NCBI GenBank assembly: GCA_023381895.1
Contig: JAMCTA010000150.1
Coordinates: 1-28,144 of the forward strand
Direction: 5' to 3'
Length of the DNA: 28,144 bases
Source: Chloroflexota bacterium
GTDB taxonomy: Bacteria > Chloroflexota > UBA4733
Position 1 is the first letter of the stretch; each line of letters opens with the position of its first letter. The position numbers were made by a program, and so were the translations under genes. Shown here one piece after another: positions 1 to 5,855 of the stretch. The notes below the pieces were generated by a model. The model saw nothing but the letters and a program-made list of their open reading frames with translations. It was not told the DNA's origin and made no database searches.

Positions 1-219
1 GCCTTCTTGAACCCTTCGCAGCCGCCGGCTCACGCTGCTCTCTTCGTCGACGAGGTTACCTACGTACGGACGGATCCTCAGCCAAACAACTGGGCAGAGA
101 TCAGTACGGCGTTGAACAAAGAGCTCTCCTATTTGTGGACGGGCGAGCGTACAGCGTTCACCGTGACCAAAGCCGCCGTCGCTGCAGTGACGCCCCTCCT
201 GAGCAAACCGAGCGCTTAG
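1..219 (+). CDS. 3' end of a carbohydrate ABC transporter substrate-binding protein (truncated by window edge)
   Basis: The frame is open from base 1 and ends at TAG 217-219, so this is the last 72 codons of a gene that begins upstream of the window. The residues match the C-terminus of family 1 extracellular sugar-binding proteins: a DPQPNNWAEI stretch, then KELSYLW followed by a helix-rich tail. The same signature (DPQSVHWAEI...KELSYLW) occurs in the remnant ending at 10451, and a looser version (NPELDLLWSG) ends the complete binding protein at 8424-9839. Such a gene is normally followed by two permease genes. Here those permeases start at 4900, beyond about 4.5 kb of accessory DNA, so this was probably their original partner. 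That pairing is inferred from context. Confidence 0.8.
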   Translation, partial: AFLNPSQPPAHAALFVDEVTYVRTDPQPNNWAEISTALNKELSYLWTGERTAFTVTKAAVAAVTPLLSKPSA

Positions 220-676
220 GTGATGGACGCCGCACCTTCGCTTACCGTTTCTGGCTGGGGAAGCTGCCAGGCCTCGCCAGCGCAAGTCCGGCTACCATCG
301 CACGGGTACCCCTCCTCAGGCCGGACCGCGCCGAGACTCTCCAGAAAGAGCACGTGCTGCCAATCGTCGCCCAAGTCGTACGTGTAGCCGCAAGCGGTCC
401 GGTTCAGCGCATGATCTCGTGCAGCTTCACCAGTTTGCCGTCGATGATGTCGGTCTCGAACTCCTCGTCAGGATAGCCGTACTCCTGCGTGCCTACAATG
501 AACATGTACAGATGGGCGTTCGTCCAGCCCATGGCGGCCTGCAGGATGAGGTGCAGGCAGTAGAGCGTGAGACTCGCCGGGACCTCGACCACGCGCCAAA
601 CTGGCGGCTTGATCTCCATCAAGGTGATGCGCAGTCGATGAATAAGCGTGGACGGTGGGAGCAACTTGCTCGGCAT
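216..676 (-). pseudogene. pRiA4b ORF-3-like gene, frameshifted
   Basis: Reading leftwards from ATG at 676, 90 codons give a typical start of the plasmid pRiA4b ORF-3 family (RITLMEIKPPVWRVVEVP, then LQAAMGWTNAHLYMF) and stop at TGA 404-406. The family's next conserved block, YTYDLGDDWQHVLFLE, lies directly downstream in a different frame (about 320-390) and runs on as EEGYPCDGSRTCAGEAW to a stop at 216-218. A small indel near 400 therefore splits one gene. The far C-terminus also lacks the usual family ending. The biochemical role of the family is not established; it is common on plasmids and in mobile regions. Its 3' end contains the first copy of the 42-bp repeat (265-306) and touches the stop codon of the binding-protein gene on the other strand. 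Confidence 0.75.
265..306 (+). repeat. 42-bp direct repeat, copy 1
   Basis: This segment starts TGCCAGGCCTCGCCAGC and ends CGCACGGG. It is identical to 4651-4692 except for one base (A302 versus G4688) and lies in the same orientation 4386 bp away. It falls inside the broken pRiA4b-like gene, 45 bp after the binding-protein stop codon. Confidence 0.9.
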
Positions 677-740
677 GGCGGAACGCTGCTCTGTCTCTAG
701 CCGGACAACGACTTGGGTCCCGCTCGTCGTAGACCAGACG

Positions 741-845
741 TCATCGGAGGCTGCTCCTGAGCTGCCGGAGCCGGTCCGCGATGATCTGCGCCAGCAGGCG
801 CACCTGCTTGGGGTCGCTAGCCTCGACGAGACAGGTGGCGATCAT
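741..845 (-). CDS. short ORF, 34 residues, unknown
   Basis: ATG at 843-845 opens a 34-codon frame ending TGA at 741-743. The peptide begins MIATCLVEASDPKQVRLLAQ and ends in an arginine-rich helix-like tail (ADRLRQLRSSLR). Its codons end mostly in G or C, as in the neighbouring genes, which suggests it is or was coding. It lies just upstream of the pRiA4b-like gene on the same strand, so it could be that gene's operon partner or the tail of a lost gene. I do not recognise a family. The rest of 677-910 shows no other convincing gene. Confidence 0.3.
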   Translation of the reverse strand: MIATCLVEASDPKQVRLLAQIIADRLRQLRSSLR

Positions 846-910
846 ACTACCGGATTGCCTGACGAGCGCGTAGCGCCTTTACGAGTGCGCTGGTCTTCGC
901 CTGGCGAACT

Positions 911-1255
911 GTGTACACTGGTGCTCCGCGAACAGGGCAGGGCAAGGGGCGGCCGGCGCCGCCGCCACGCGACGTCTTCCTGGCCGTCGAGACGCGCCGC
1001 TACCGCTTCGCCGCGCTCTACGACCCATTGCTGGCGATGAACACCTCCGAGGTCGATCCGCTGCCCCACCAGATCGAGGCAGTCTACGGCTACATCCTCA
1101 AGTTGCCGCGCATCCGGTTCCTGATCGCCGACGACCCCGGCGCCGGCAAGACGATTATGGCCGGGCTGATCATCAAGGAACTCAAGCTGCGTCACCTCGT
1201 CAAGCGCATCCTCATTGTTGCGCCTGGGCACCTCAAGGACCAGTGGCGGCGGGAG
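911..1255 (+). pseudogene. SNF2-family helicase fragment, fused to a transposase remnant
   Basis: From GTG 911, codons up to about 1255 encode the start of a SNF2/DEAD-like helicase: FAALYDPLLAMNTSEVDPLPHQ, then a Walker A motif DDPGAGKTIMAGL and the strand ILIVAPGHLKDQW. These are hallmarks of the helicase (COG0553) that accompanies DUF499 ATPases (COG1483) and DUF1156 methylases (COG1743) in predicted defence loci. The normal protein is roughly 1000 residues, so the DEAH box, the second RecA domain and everything after are gone. The usual N-terminal segment before the YDPLLA motif is also missing. The frame passes straight into an IS66-like sequence after QWRRE, so the ORF is a chimera. It cannot be a working helicase. 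Confidence 0.75.
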
Positions 1256-1720
1256 CGGCTGGGGGAGGCACGGTATCAGCGGGCGTGTGCGAAGCTGGAG
1301 GCGGCGCTGGACCGGCTGCTGGCCGGGGAGTATGCCGACCCGGACAACACCCGGCTGGAAAAGCTGCTGCGCAAGCACCGGGACCAGCTCCTGACCTTCC
1401 TCTCCGTCGACGGCCTGGCGCCGGCGAATAACGCGGCCGAGCGGGCGATTCGGCCGGCGGTCGTCGTGCGCAAGACCTCGGGGGACAATCGCCGTGACCG
1501 GGGGGCCGCGACGCACGCGGTGCTGACCAGCATCATCCGGACGTGTTAGCAGCAGGGACGCGACTTCGTGGGAACGGCGGTGGCGTTGCTGCACCAGTGG
1601 ACACCGGTCGCGCTGCGGCTGACGGGCAGGAAGACCGCGCGATGGGCGGCGGCCTCGCGCCAGACTGCGCCGGACAAAAGGCAGCGGCCGGCTCTTGACA
1701 CGCCCCCCGCGCTATACTGA
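1256..1720 (+). mobile_element. IS66-family transposase C-terminal remnant with a nonsense codon
   Basis: In the same frame as the helicase fragment the translation becomes that of an IS66-type transposase C-terminus: RLEKLLRKHRDQLLTFL, then NNAAERAIRPAVVVRKTSG, which carries the family's catalytic glutamate, then GAATHAVLTSIIRTC. TAG at 1547-1549 interrupts it, yet the same frame continues as QQGRDFVGTAVALL until TGA 1718-1720. The stop is followed by CAG CAG, so a single C-to-T change in a run of CAG codons explains it. The N-terminal zinc-binding and catalytic aspartate regions, the accessory IS66 genes and recognisable terminal repeats are absent. This is a dead fragment. Confidence 0.75.
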
Positions 1721-1896
1721 GCACACGGTAAACAAGTACCCCAAACGCTGCCCAATGAGAGCCGCGAGAAGAAGCTACTCGACGGCTTCCTGACCGGGCG
1801 GGAGCGCCTTCGGGAGCAGGTGGGTCGATTGGCTGGGCAGCCAGAGTTGGATCTGGGATTATGAACATATCCAGCGGGACCGTTGAGGGAAGCGCC
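1721..1896 (+). other. Short gap with no recognised gene
   Basis: Between the IS66 remnant and the next gene there is a short open stretch with no start codon (1721-1864, ending TGA). It reads as a charged helical peptide (REKKLLDGFLTGRERLREQV) and may be the tail of a lost gene. TTGACA (1695-1700) and TATACT (1713-1718) lie just upstream but are only 12 bp apart, too close for a normal sigma-70 promoter. I assign no function. Confidence 0.3.
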
Positions 1897-2859
1897 ATGA
1901 ACCTGACGGACCAGGAAGTCACGCGGATCGGCACGATTCTTGAGGCCTTTTCCACTATCAAGACGGTGGTGTTCCATGACCGAGTCGCCGGGACGGTCGC
2001 ATGCGCGCTGCGCAACTGCGCCGGAGAGTTGCCGCCCCCTCTGGTGCTCTATGCGGTGCTCCATGCGAGGATCCGCGAAACCGGTAGCAACGACTTCCTC
2101 GCGTCTCTCGAATGCCTGCTGCAGTACTATGTATCGAACGCGCCACGCATTCAAGGCAGCTGGCGGAGTCGTGCCGCCAAACTACGCCCCCGTGGCTCCG
2201 GCACGTACCAACAGCGGTGTGAGGAGTTCCGGGAGTTTCGCGCTGCGCTCTTCGAGTTGAGCCTGGCCTATCGTTTGGCGATGACCGGTGCGTCGGTCAC
2301 AGTGAACAGCGAGAAGCCAAAGCTTGGGAAGACGCCCGACTTACAGGTGGAATCCGATGGGAACAAGATCGCAATCGAGGCCTATGCTCCCGCCCAAGCA
2401 GTCAAAAAAGACTATGCCCGACTGGAGCAGGTGGACAGTGGCGGCATCAAGCTGCCGCGCCCCCGATGGAGCATCGACCCCAGTGGGGTGCCGGATGTAC
2501 TGCGGTCGGTGACGCACGAGCCCGGCTTTCGGAGAAAGGCGGACCAGCTCGCCAGTTGCGCTCCGCAATCGAGCCTGCTGGCCGTGCAGCTCCTGGGGCT
2601 CGTGCGGGACTTTGCCCACCTCGGCCCGTACCTCTTCAGGAGGGATACCGGATCGTTTGATGCCTCGGTATTCGGATGTCTCCCGTCAAACTGCGCTGGC
2701 TACCTGCTCTGCCTTTGGGGTGACGTGGTTGGTGACACGATGCCCATGGAGTTCTTGCCAGTACCAGGGCGCCCGGTGCCGCCGGAGGTCACGGCGATCC
2801 TTGCCCAAGCGAATGCCGTGCGAATCGATGGAACGGGGGTGCATGGTGCAACGCGATGA
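1897..2859 (+). CDS. Unknown protein with a nuclease-like E...PD...E pattern
   Basis: This intact 320-residue ORF belongs to no family I recognise. ATG 1897 is preferred over ATG 1861 because GAGGGA sits six bases before it, while the upstream ATG has no such site. The N-terminal third is helical. The middle holds FELSLAYRLAMTG (E120), a strand, then TPDLQV (D148) and IAIEAYAP (E161). An E, a PD and a (D/E)-x-(K or other) on adjacent strands is the arrangement of PD-(D/E)xK nucleases, but the usual lysine is replaced by tyrosine, so catalysis is uncertain. Its stop overlaps the start of mntA by 17 bp, which suggests co-transcription. Its place between helicase and ATPase remnants of a defence locus makes a defence role plausible; that is inference. 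Confidence 0.65.
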   Translation: MNLTDQEVTRIGTILEAFSTIKTVVFHDRVAGTVACALRNCAGELPPPLVLYAVLHARIRETGSNDFLASLECLLQYYVSNAPRIQGSWRSRAAKLRPRGSGTYQQRCEEFREFRAALFELSLAYRLAMTGASVTVNSEKPKLGKTPDLQVESDGNKIAIEAYAPAQAVKKDYARLEQVDSGGIKLPRPRWSIDPSGVPDVLRSVTHEPGFRRKADQLASCAPQSSLLAVQLLGLVRDFAHLGPYLFRRDTGSFDASVFGCLPSNCAGYLLCLWGDVVGDTMPMEFLPVPGRPVPPEVTAILAQANAVRIDGTGVHGATR

Positions 2860-3136
2860 GGCGCTGGCGATCCTCGCGGCGCACCGCCAGGAGCTGGCAG
2901 GCTTCGGCGTGAAGTCCATCGCCATCTTTGGCTCGGTGGCGCGCAATGAGGCGCGGCCGGACAGCGACGTGGACGTGCTGGTGGAGTTTGGCGTACCGGT
3001 GGGTTTTTTCGAGCTCATCCGGCTGGAGCGCTACCTGGCTGGTGTCTTCGGCCGGCGCGTTGACCTCACGACGCCCGGCGGTCTCAAACGCCAGTTGCGC
3101 GACCGCATCTTGGGCGAGGCCGTGTATGCCGCCTAG
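2843..3136 (+). CDS. mntA: MntA-type nucleotidyltransferase antitoxin
   Basis: This 97-residue minimal nucleotidyltransferase has the full catalytic signature: G30-S31, ten residues, then D42-V-D44 (GSVARNEARPDSDVDVLVEF). In characterised MntA-HepT pairs the antitoxin neutralises the HEPN toxin by transferring AMP groups to a tyrosine in the toxin's active-site motif. ATG 2843 is preceded by GGGGG and lies inside the end of the upstream gene. The stop at 3134-3136 overlaps the start of hepT (ATG 3126), the usual tight pairing. Length and motif are normal for the family, so the gene looks functional although it sits among damaged genes. Confidence 0.9.
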   Translation: MVQRDEALAILAAHRQELAGFGVKSIAIFGSVARNEARPDSDVDVLVEFGVPVGFFELIRLERYLAGVFGRRVDLTTPGGLKRQLRDRILGEAVYAA

Positions 3137-3518
3137 GGAGTGGCGCCTGCGCATCGAGGACATGCTGGAAGCAGCCGCGCGCTGCCGACAGTACCTGGCG
3201 GGCATGGACTTCGCTGCCTTCGCCGCCGATCAGAAGACCATTGACGCCCTGGTTCGCAACCTGGAGGTCATCGGCGAAGCGGCGCGCTACATCCCGCTGG
3301 AGATCGAGGCGCGCTACCCCGAGATCCCCTGGGTGGACATCCGCAACATGCGCCACCGCATCGCGCACGGCTACTTCGCCGTCGATGTCGGCGTCGTCTG
3401 GAACACGGCCACCACCAGCCTGGCCGCGCTCATACCGTCGCTGGAGCGTCTCCTTCGACAAGAAGGCCCGCCCTCGGCGGGAAGCGAGCTGGAGCGGGAA
3501 ACCGGAGAGAATGCCTGA
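3126..3518 (+). CDS. hepT: HepT-like HEPN-domain (DUF86) RNase toxin
   Basis: The 130-residue protein is an all-helical HEPN/DUF86 domain. The catalytic motif R-x4-H-x-Y is intact at R76...H81-G-Y83 (RHRIAHGY), and the preceding WVDIRNMR segment is typical of HepT. Proteins of this group are RNases that halt growth. The tyrosine of the motif is the residue modified by MntA in studied systems. It overlaps mntA by 11 bp and its TGA (3516-3518) overlaps the ATG of the DUF499 gene (3518-3520), so all three are probably translated from one message. The last 20 or so residues (after LERLLRQ) are a charged, probably flexible tail. Confidence 0.9.
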   Translation: MPPREWRLRIEDMLEAAARCRQYLAGMDFAAFAADQKTIDALVRNLEVIGEAARYIPLEIEARYPEIPWVDIRNMRHRIAHGYFAVDVGVVWNTATTSLAALIPSLERLLRQEGPPSAGSELERETGENA

Positions 3519-4039
3519 TGCCTGCTTTCCACACCGTCGCCGTCCCCCACGCGGATATCCTCGCCGGACGCCTCACCATGGACGTCTTCGCCGCAGACCT
3601 GTGGGAGGTGGCGCAGGGCCGCGGCCCGGCGGAATACCGCGACCCTGGCCAGTTCTTCCAGAAGACCTACGAGACCGAGGGGCTGACGACGCTCCTCGAG
3701 GTGGTGCATCGAAGGTTGGCTGGCCAGGGCGGCGACCCGGTGTTGCAGATCCAGACGCCCTTCGGCGGCGGCAAGACGCACGCCCTCATCGCCATGTACC
3801 ACCGGGCGGCCGAATGGGGGACGCTCCCCGCCGTGCGGCGCAGCCTGACCTTCACCTTCAGCGTCCCGCGCGGCAAGGTGTCGGGGCTGATGGGCGTGAT
3901 GAACCTGCTCCAGCAGCGCTTCAACCAGATGGACATCACCATCGCGGTTGCTGACGGCCAGATATCTGAACAAGACTACGAGGATAAGATCCGCGAGGCG
4001 TTCCGGCAGATCGGCATCCCGGTCGAGGAGCGCGAGTGA
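3518..4039 (+). pseudogene. DUF499 (COG1483) defence ATPase, internally deleted
   Basis: The 173-residue product starts like a DUF499 AAA+ ATPase, with a P-loop PFGGGKTHAL at residues 81-90. The family's proteins are normally about 1000 residues. After AEWGTLPAVRR the text changes to FTFSVPRGKVSGLMGVMNLL and ISEQDYEDKIREAF, which resembles the extreme C-terminus of the family, so an in-frame deletion appears to have removed some 800 residues. The P-loop survives, but Walker B and the sensor regions do not. COG1483 ATPases form predicted anti-phage loci with a SNF2 helicase and a DUF1156 methylase; the helicase fragment is at 911-1255 and no methylase was found. The ATGA overlap with hepT ties it to the toxin pair. 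I am sure of the N-terminus and less sure of the exact deletion junction. Confidence 0.7.
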
Positions 4040-4113
4040 CGGCGTGATCGCCGGCCCAGCGCCGCTTCACCGGCGCTTTGCTCGCCATCAACTAAAGAGA
4101 AGGAACGCTGATC

Positions 4114-4224
4114 ATGCCGGCAGTCGACACGCCTAAACTGAAGCCGCGATGGAATGCGCAGGGCGAACGGGGTACGATTTGGCTGTGCGCAGCGAAAGAA
4201 GCAGCGGGGATGAGCGAATTGTAG
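4114..4224 (+). CDS. 36-residue ORF of unknown function, probably truncated
   Basis: ATG 4114 follows a good ribosome binding site (AGAAGGAA, eight bases upstream). The peptide starts MPAVDTPKLKPRWNAQGERG and ends AAGMSEL at TAG 4222-4224. Reading on past the stop gives ADFARWKLGRS, which looks like continued coding, so the TAG may be another CAG-to-TAG change in a longer gene that was then cut by the transposase fragment. It follows the DUF499 remnant by 74 bp on the same strand and may be the start of a third component of that locus. I do not recognise the family. Confidence 0.35.
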   Translation: MPAVDTPKLKPRWNAQGERGTIWLCAAKEAAGMSEL

Positions 4225-4250
4225 GCGGACTTTGCTCGCTGGAAACTGGG

Positions 4251-4660
4251 AAGAAGCGCCTCTTGCAAGCCGATCCGGCGAAGCGGGAGGCGTTCGTGCA
4301 CGAGTACGTGGCGCTGCAGCGGCAAGCAACCGCGACGAAGGCCAAGATCTTCTTCGTGGACGAGGCGCACTTTTATGCGGACGTGGACCTGCACGCCAAG
4401 TGGGTGCTCAAAGGCGAGCCGGCCTTCGTGGAGTCGACCAGCCCGCGCTGGGGCGAGAAGGCGAGCTATTATTCTGCCGTCTGCCCGGAAACCGGCGAGG
4501 TGGATGCGATGCCCCTGGAAGGCAACAGCAGCAGCGAGACCTCGGTCGCCTTCCTCAAGCGGCTCCGCGCGCGCTATCCTGGTGCGCTCATCATCATCTG
4601 GGACAATGGCCCGGCGCACGGAGGTGATGCGCTGCGCGCCTACTTGCGCATGCCAGGCCT
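4251..4660 (+). mobile_element. IS630-family transposase fragment
   Basis: This stretch encodes the catalytic core of an IS630-type DDE transposase: AKIFFVDEAHFYAD (first Asp, 4359-4361), WVLKGEPAFVES, SPRWGEKASYYSAVC, and IIIWDNGPAHGGDALRAYLR (second Asp, 4602-4604). The N-terminal helix-turn-helix region is missing. The C-terminus stops at the start of the second 42-bp repeat, where the family would continue with a LPAYSPDFN motif and the catalytic glutamate. With the third acidic residue lost it cannot transpose by itself. No terminal inverted repeats were identified. Confidence 0.85.
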
Positions 4661-4692
4661 CGCCAGCGCAAGTCCGGCTACCATCGCGCGGG
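4651..4692 (+). repeat. 42-bp direct repeat, copy 2
   Basis: This is the second copy of the segment at 265-306, with one mismatch (G4688 versus A302). It begins exactly where homology to the IS630 transposase ends and where single-copy DNA upstream of the permease operon resumes. The first nine or so bases could also be read as transposase sequence (M-P-G-L), so the break may lie within them. Confidence 0.9.
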
Positions 4693-4727
4693 CATTCTCT
4701 GCTGGCCGGTGGCCAGTGGTATTGCGC

Positions 4728-4741
4728 TGCAAACGCTTGCA
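4728..4741 (+). promoter_or_regulatory. LacI/GalR-family operator-like palindrome upstream of permeases
   Basis: TGCAAACGCTTGCA is a near-perfect dyad centred on CG, the form bound by LacI-family repressors. It lies 159 bp before the first permease start. A 12/14 match on the opposite strand occurs at 9903-9916 before the binding-protein gene. The flanking TTGCAA (4737-4742) may serve as part of a -35 element; no convincing -10 was fixed. Confidence 0.6.
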
Positions 4742-4767
4742 ATTCACGAAAGTTTGGTCCAAGATAT

Positions 4768-4783
4768 CTCTTATAAGTAAGAG
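4768..4783 (+). repeat. Small inverted repeat in the permease leader
   Basis: CTCTTA-TAAG-TAAGAG is a perfect 6-bp inverted repeat with a 4-base centre, 27 bp after the operator-like site. It lies in the only AT-rich patch of the leader and could mark the promoter's melting region or a second protein site. Its function is unknown. Confidence 0.3.
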
Positions 4784-4899
4784 TTTCCTCGGACGCGTGT
4801 GGCGGCAGCCTGTTGAGAGCCGTAGGCTTGGTTGCGGGCCTAACCACTAGGCGGTGATGCTGCGCATGCATCAAGCTCAGTAACGGAAGGAAGCGAGCG

Positions 4900-5841
4900 A
4901 TGGCGTTAGCTGGAACGGCTATGCGCTCAGCAGCCAGCGCCCGGCGCGGCACGTTGGCACGGCGCGAGGCCCTGTGGGGGTTCATCTGCGCCTCGCCTTG
5001 GTTCATCGGCTTTTTCGTCTTCACAGCCGGACCGATGCTCGCCTCCATCGCACTTTCCCTCACTCGCTGGGACCTCTTGACCGCGCCCCACTTTGTCGGT
5101 CTCCAGAACTACCAGACGCTCCTCAGCGGCGACACCTCCGTCTGGCATTCACTGGAAGTCACTACCTATTACGCCGTACTGGCTGTGCCGTTGCACACTG
5201 CCTTCGGTCTGTTCCTCGCCATCCTGCTCAATCAGAAGATCCGCTTCCAGCGCTTCGTGCGCACGGTCTACTACCTGCCCTCTGTGGTCTCCGGTGTGGC
5301 GGTCGCTCTCCTCTGGCAGTGGATCTTCAGCCCCGACTTCGGCCTCTTGAACACCCTCCTCGGCTATGTCGGCATCAAGGGGCCAGCGTGGCTCTCTGAC
5401 GGGCAGACAGTCATCCCAGCCTTCGTCATTATGAGCCTGTGGGGCGTGGGCGCCAGCATGATCATCTACCTGGCCGGACTGCAGGGCATTCCGACCGAGC
5501 TCTACGAAGCGGCGCAGATGGATGGAGCCGGTACCCTGCGTCAGTTTTGGACCGTCACCGTGCCGATGCTGAGTCCCGTGATCTTCTTCAACGTGATTAT
5601 GGGCATCATCGGTGCCTTACAGGTGTTCACCCAGGCTTACGTTATGACCGCTGGCGGCCCGCACGATGCAAGCCTCTTCTTCATGCTCTACCTCTATCAG
5701 AACGCGTTCGAATACTTCAAGATGGGCTACGCCTCGGCCTTGGCTTGGGTGCTCTTCTTCTACATCATGGCGCTCACCCTATTGGTCATTCGTAGCTCGG
5801 CTGCCTGGGTCTACTATGAAGGCCGCACCCGCGGCCGCTAG
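4900..5841 (+). CDS. Carbohydrate ABC transporter permease, MalF/UgpA type
   Basis: The 313-residue membrane protein has six predicted transmembrane segments, starting with WGFICASPWFIGFFVFTAGP at about 26-45. The cytoplasmic EAA loop that docks the ATPase is clear at about 203-226 (EAAQMDGAGTLRQFWTVTVP). Permeases of this type pair with a MalG-type partner to import sugars or polyols delivered by a lipoprotein. ATG 4900 is preceded by GGAAGGAA. The partner gene follows after 14 bp. No ATPase gene is present nearby, as is common for this class, which often shares a multitask MsmK/MsiK-type ATPase. The substrate cannot be read from sequence; the neighbouring hydrolase suggests a modified sugar. 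Confidence 0.93.
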   Translation: MALAGTAMRSAASARRGTLARREALWGFICASPWFIGFFVFTAGPMLASIALSLTRWDLLTAPHFVGLQNYQTLLSGDTSVWHSLEVTTYYAVLAVPLHTAFGLFLAILLNQKIRFQRFVRTVYYLPSVVSGVAVALLWQWIFSPDFGLLNTLLGYVGIKGPAWLSDGQTVIPAFVIMSLWGVGASMIIYLAGLQGIPTELYEAAQMDGAGTLRQFWTVTVPMLSPVIFFNVIMGIIGALQVFTQAYVMTAGGPHDASLFFMLYLYQNAFEYFKMGYASALAWVLFFYIMALTLLVIRSSAAWVYYEGRTRGR

Positions 5842-5855
5842 GAAGGGATGCGCAG

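Noticed and set aside
842..1594. Long minus-strand open frame (250 codons) opposite the helicase-transposase chimera
   Set aside because: The translation is low-complexity and Arg/Pro-rich, with no family match, and the plus strand carries clear protein motifs.
1695..1718. TTGACA and TATACT as a sigma-70 promoter
   Set aside because: The spacing is 12 bp, well below the 16-18 bp needed.
4251..4692. A complete IS630 element with the 42-bp repeat as its terminal repeat
   Set aside because: The repeat is direct rather than inverted, the transposase lacks both ends, and copy 1 has no transposase beside it.
4092..5063. 323-codon minus-strand open frame across the transposase fragment and permease start
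   Set aside because: It lies opposite two recognised coding regions and crosses the operator region; no motif supports it.
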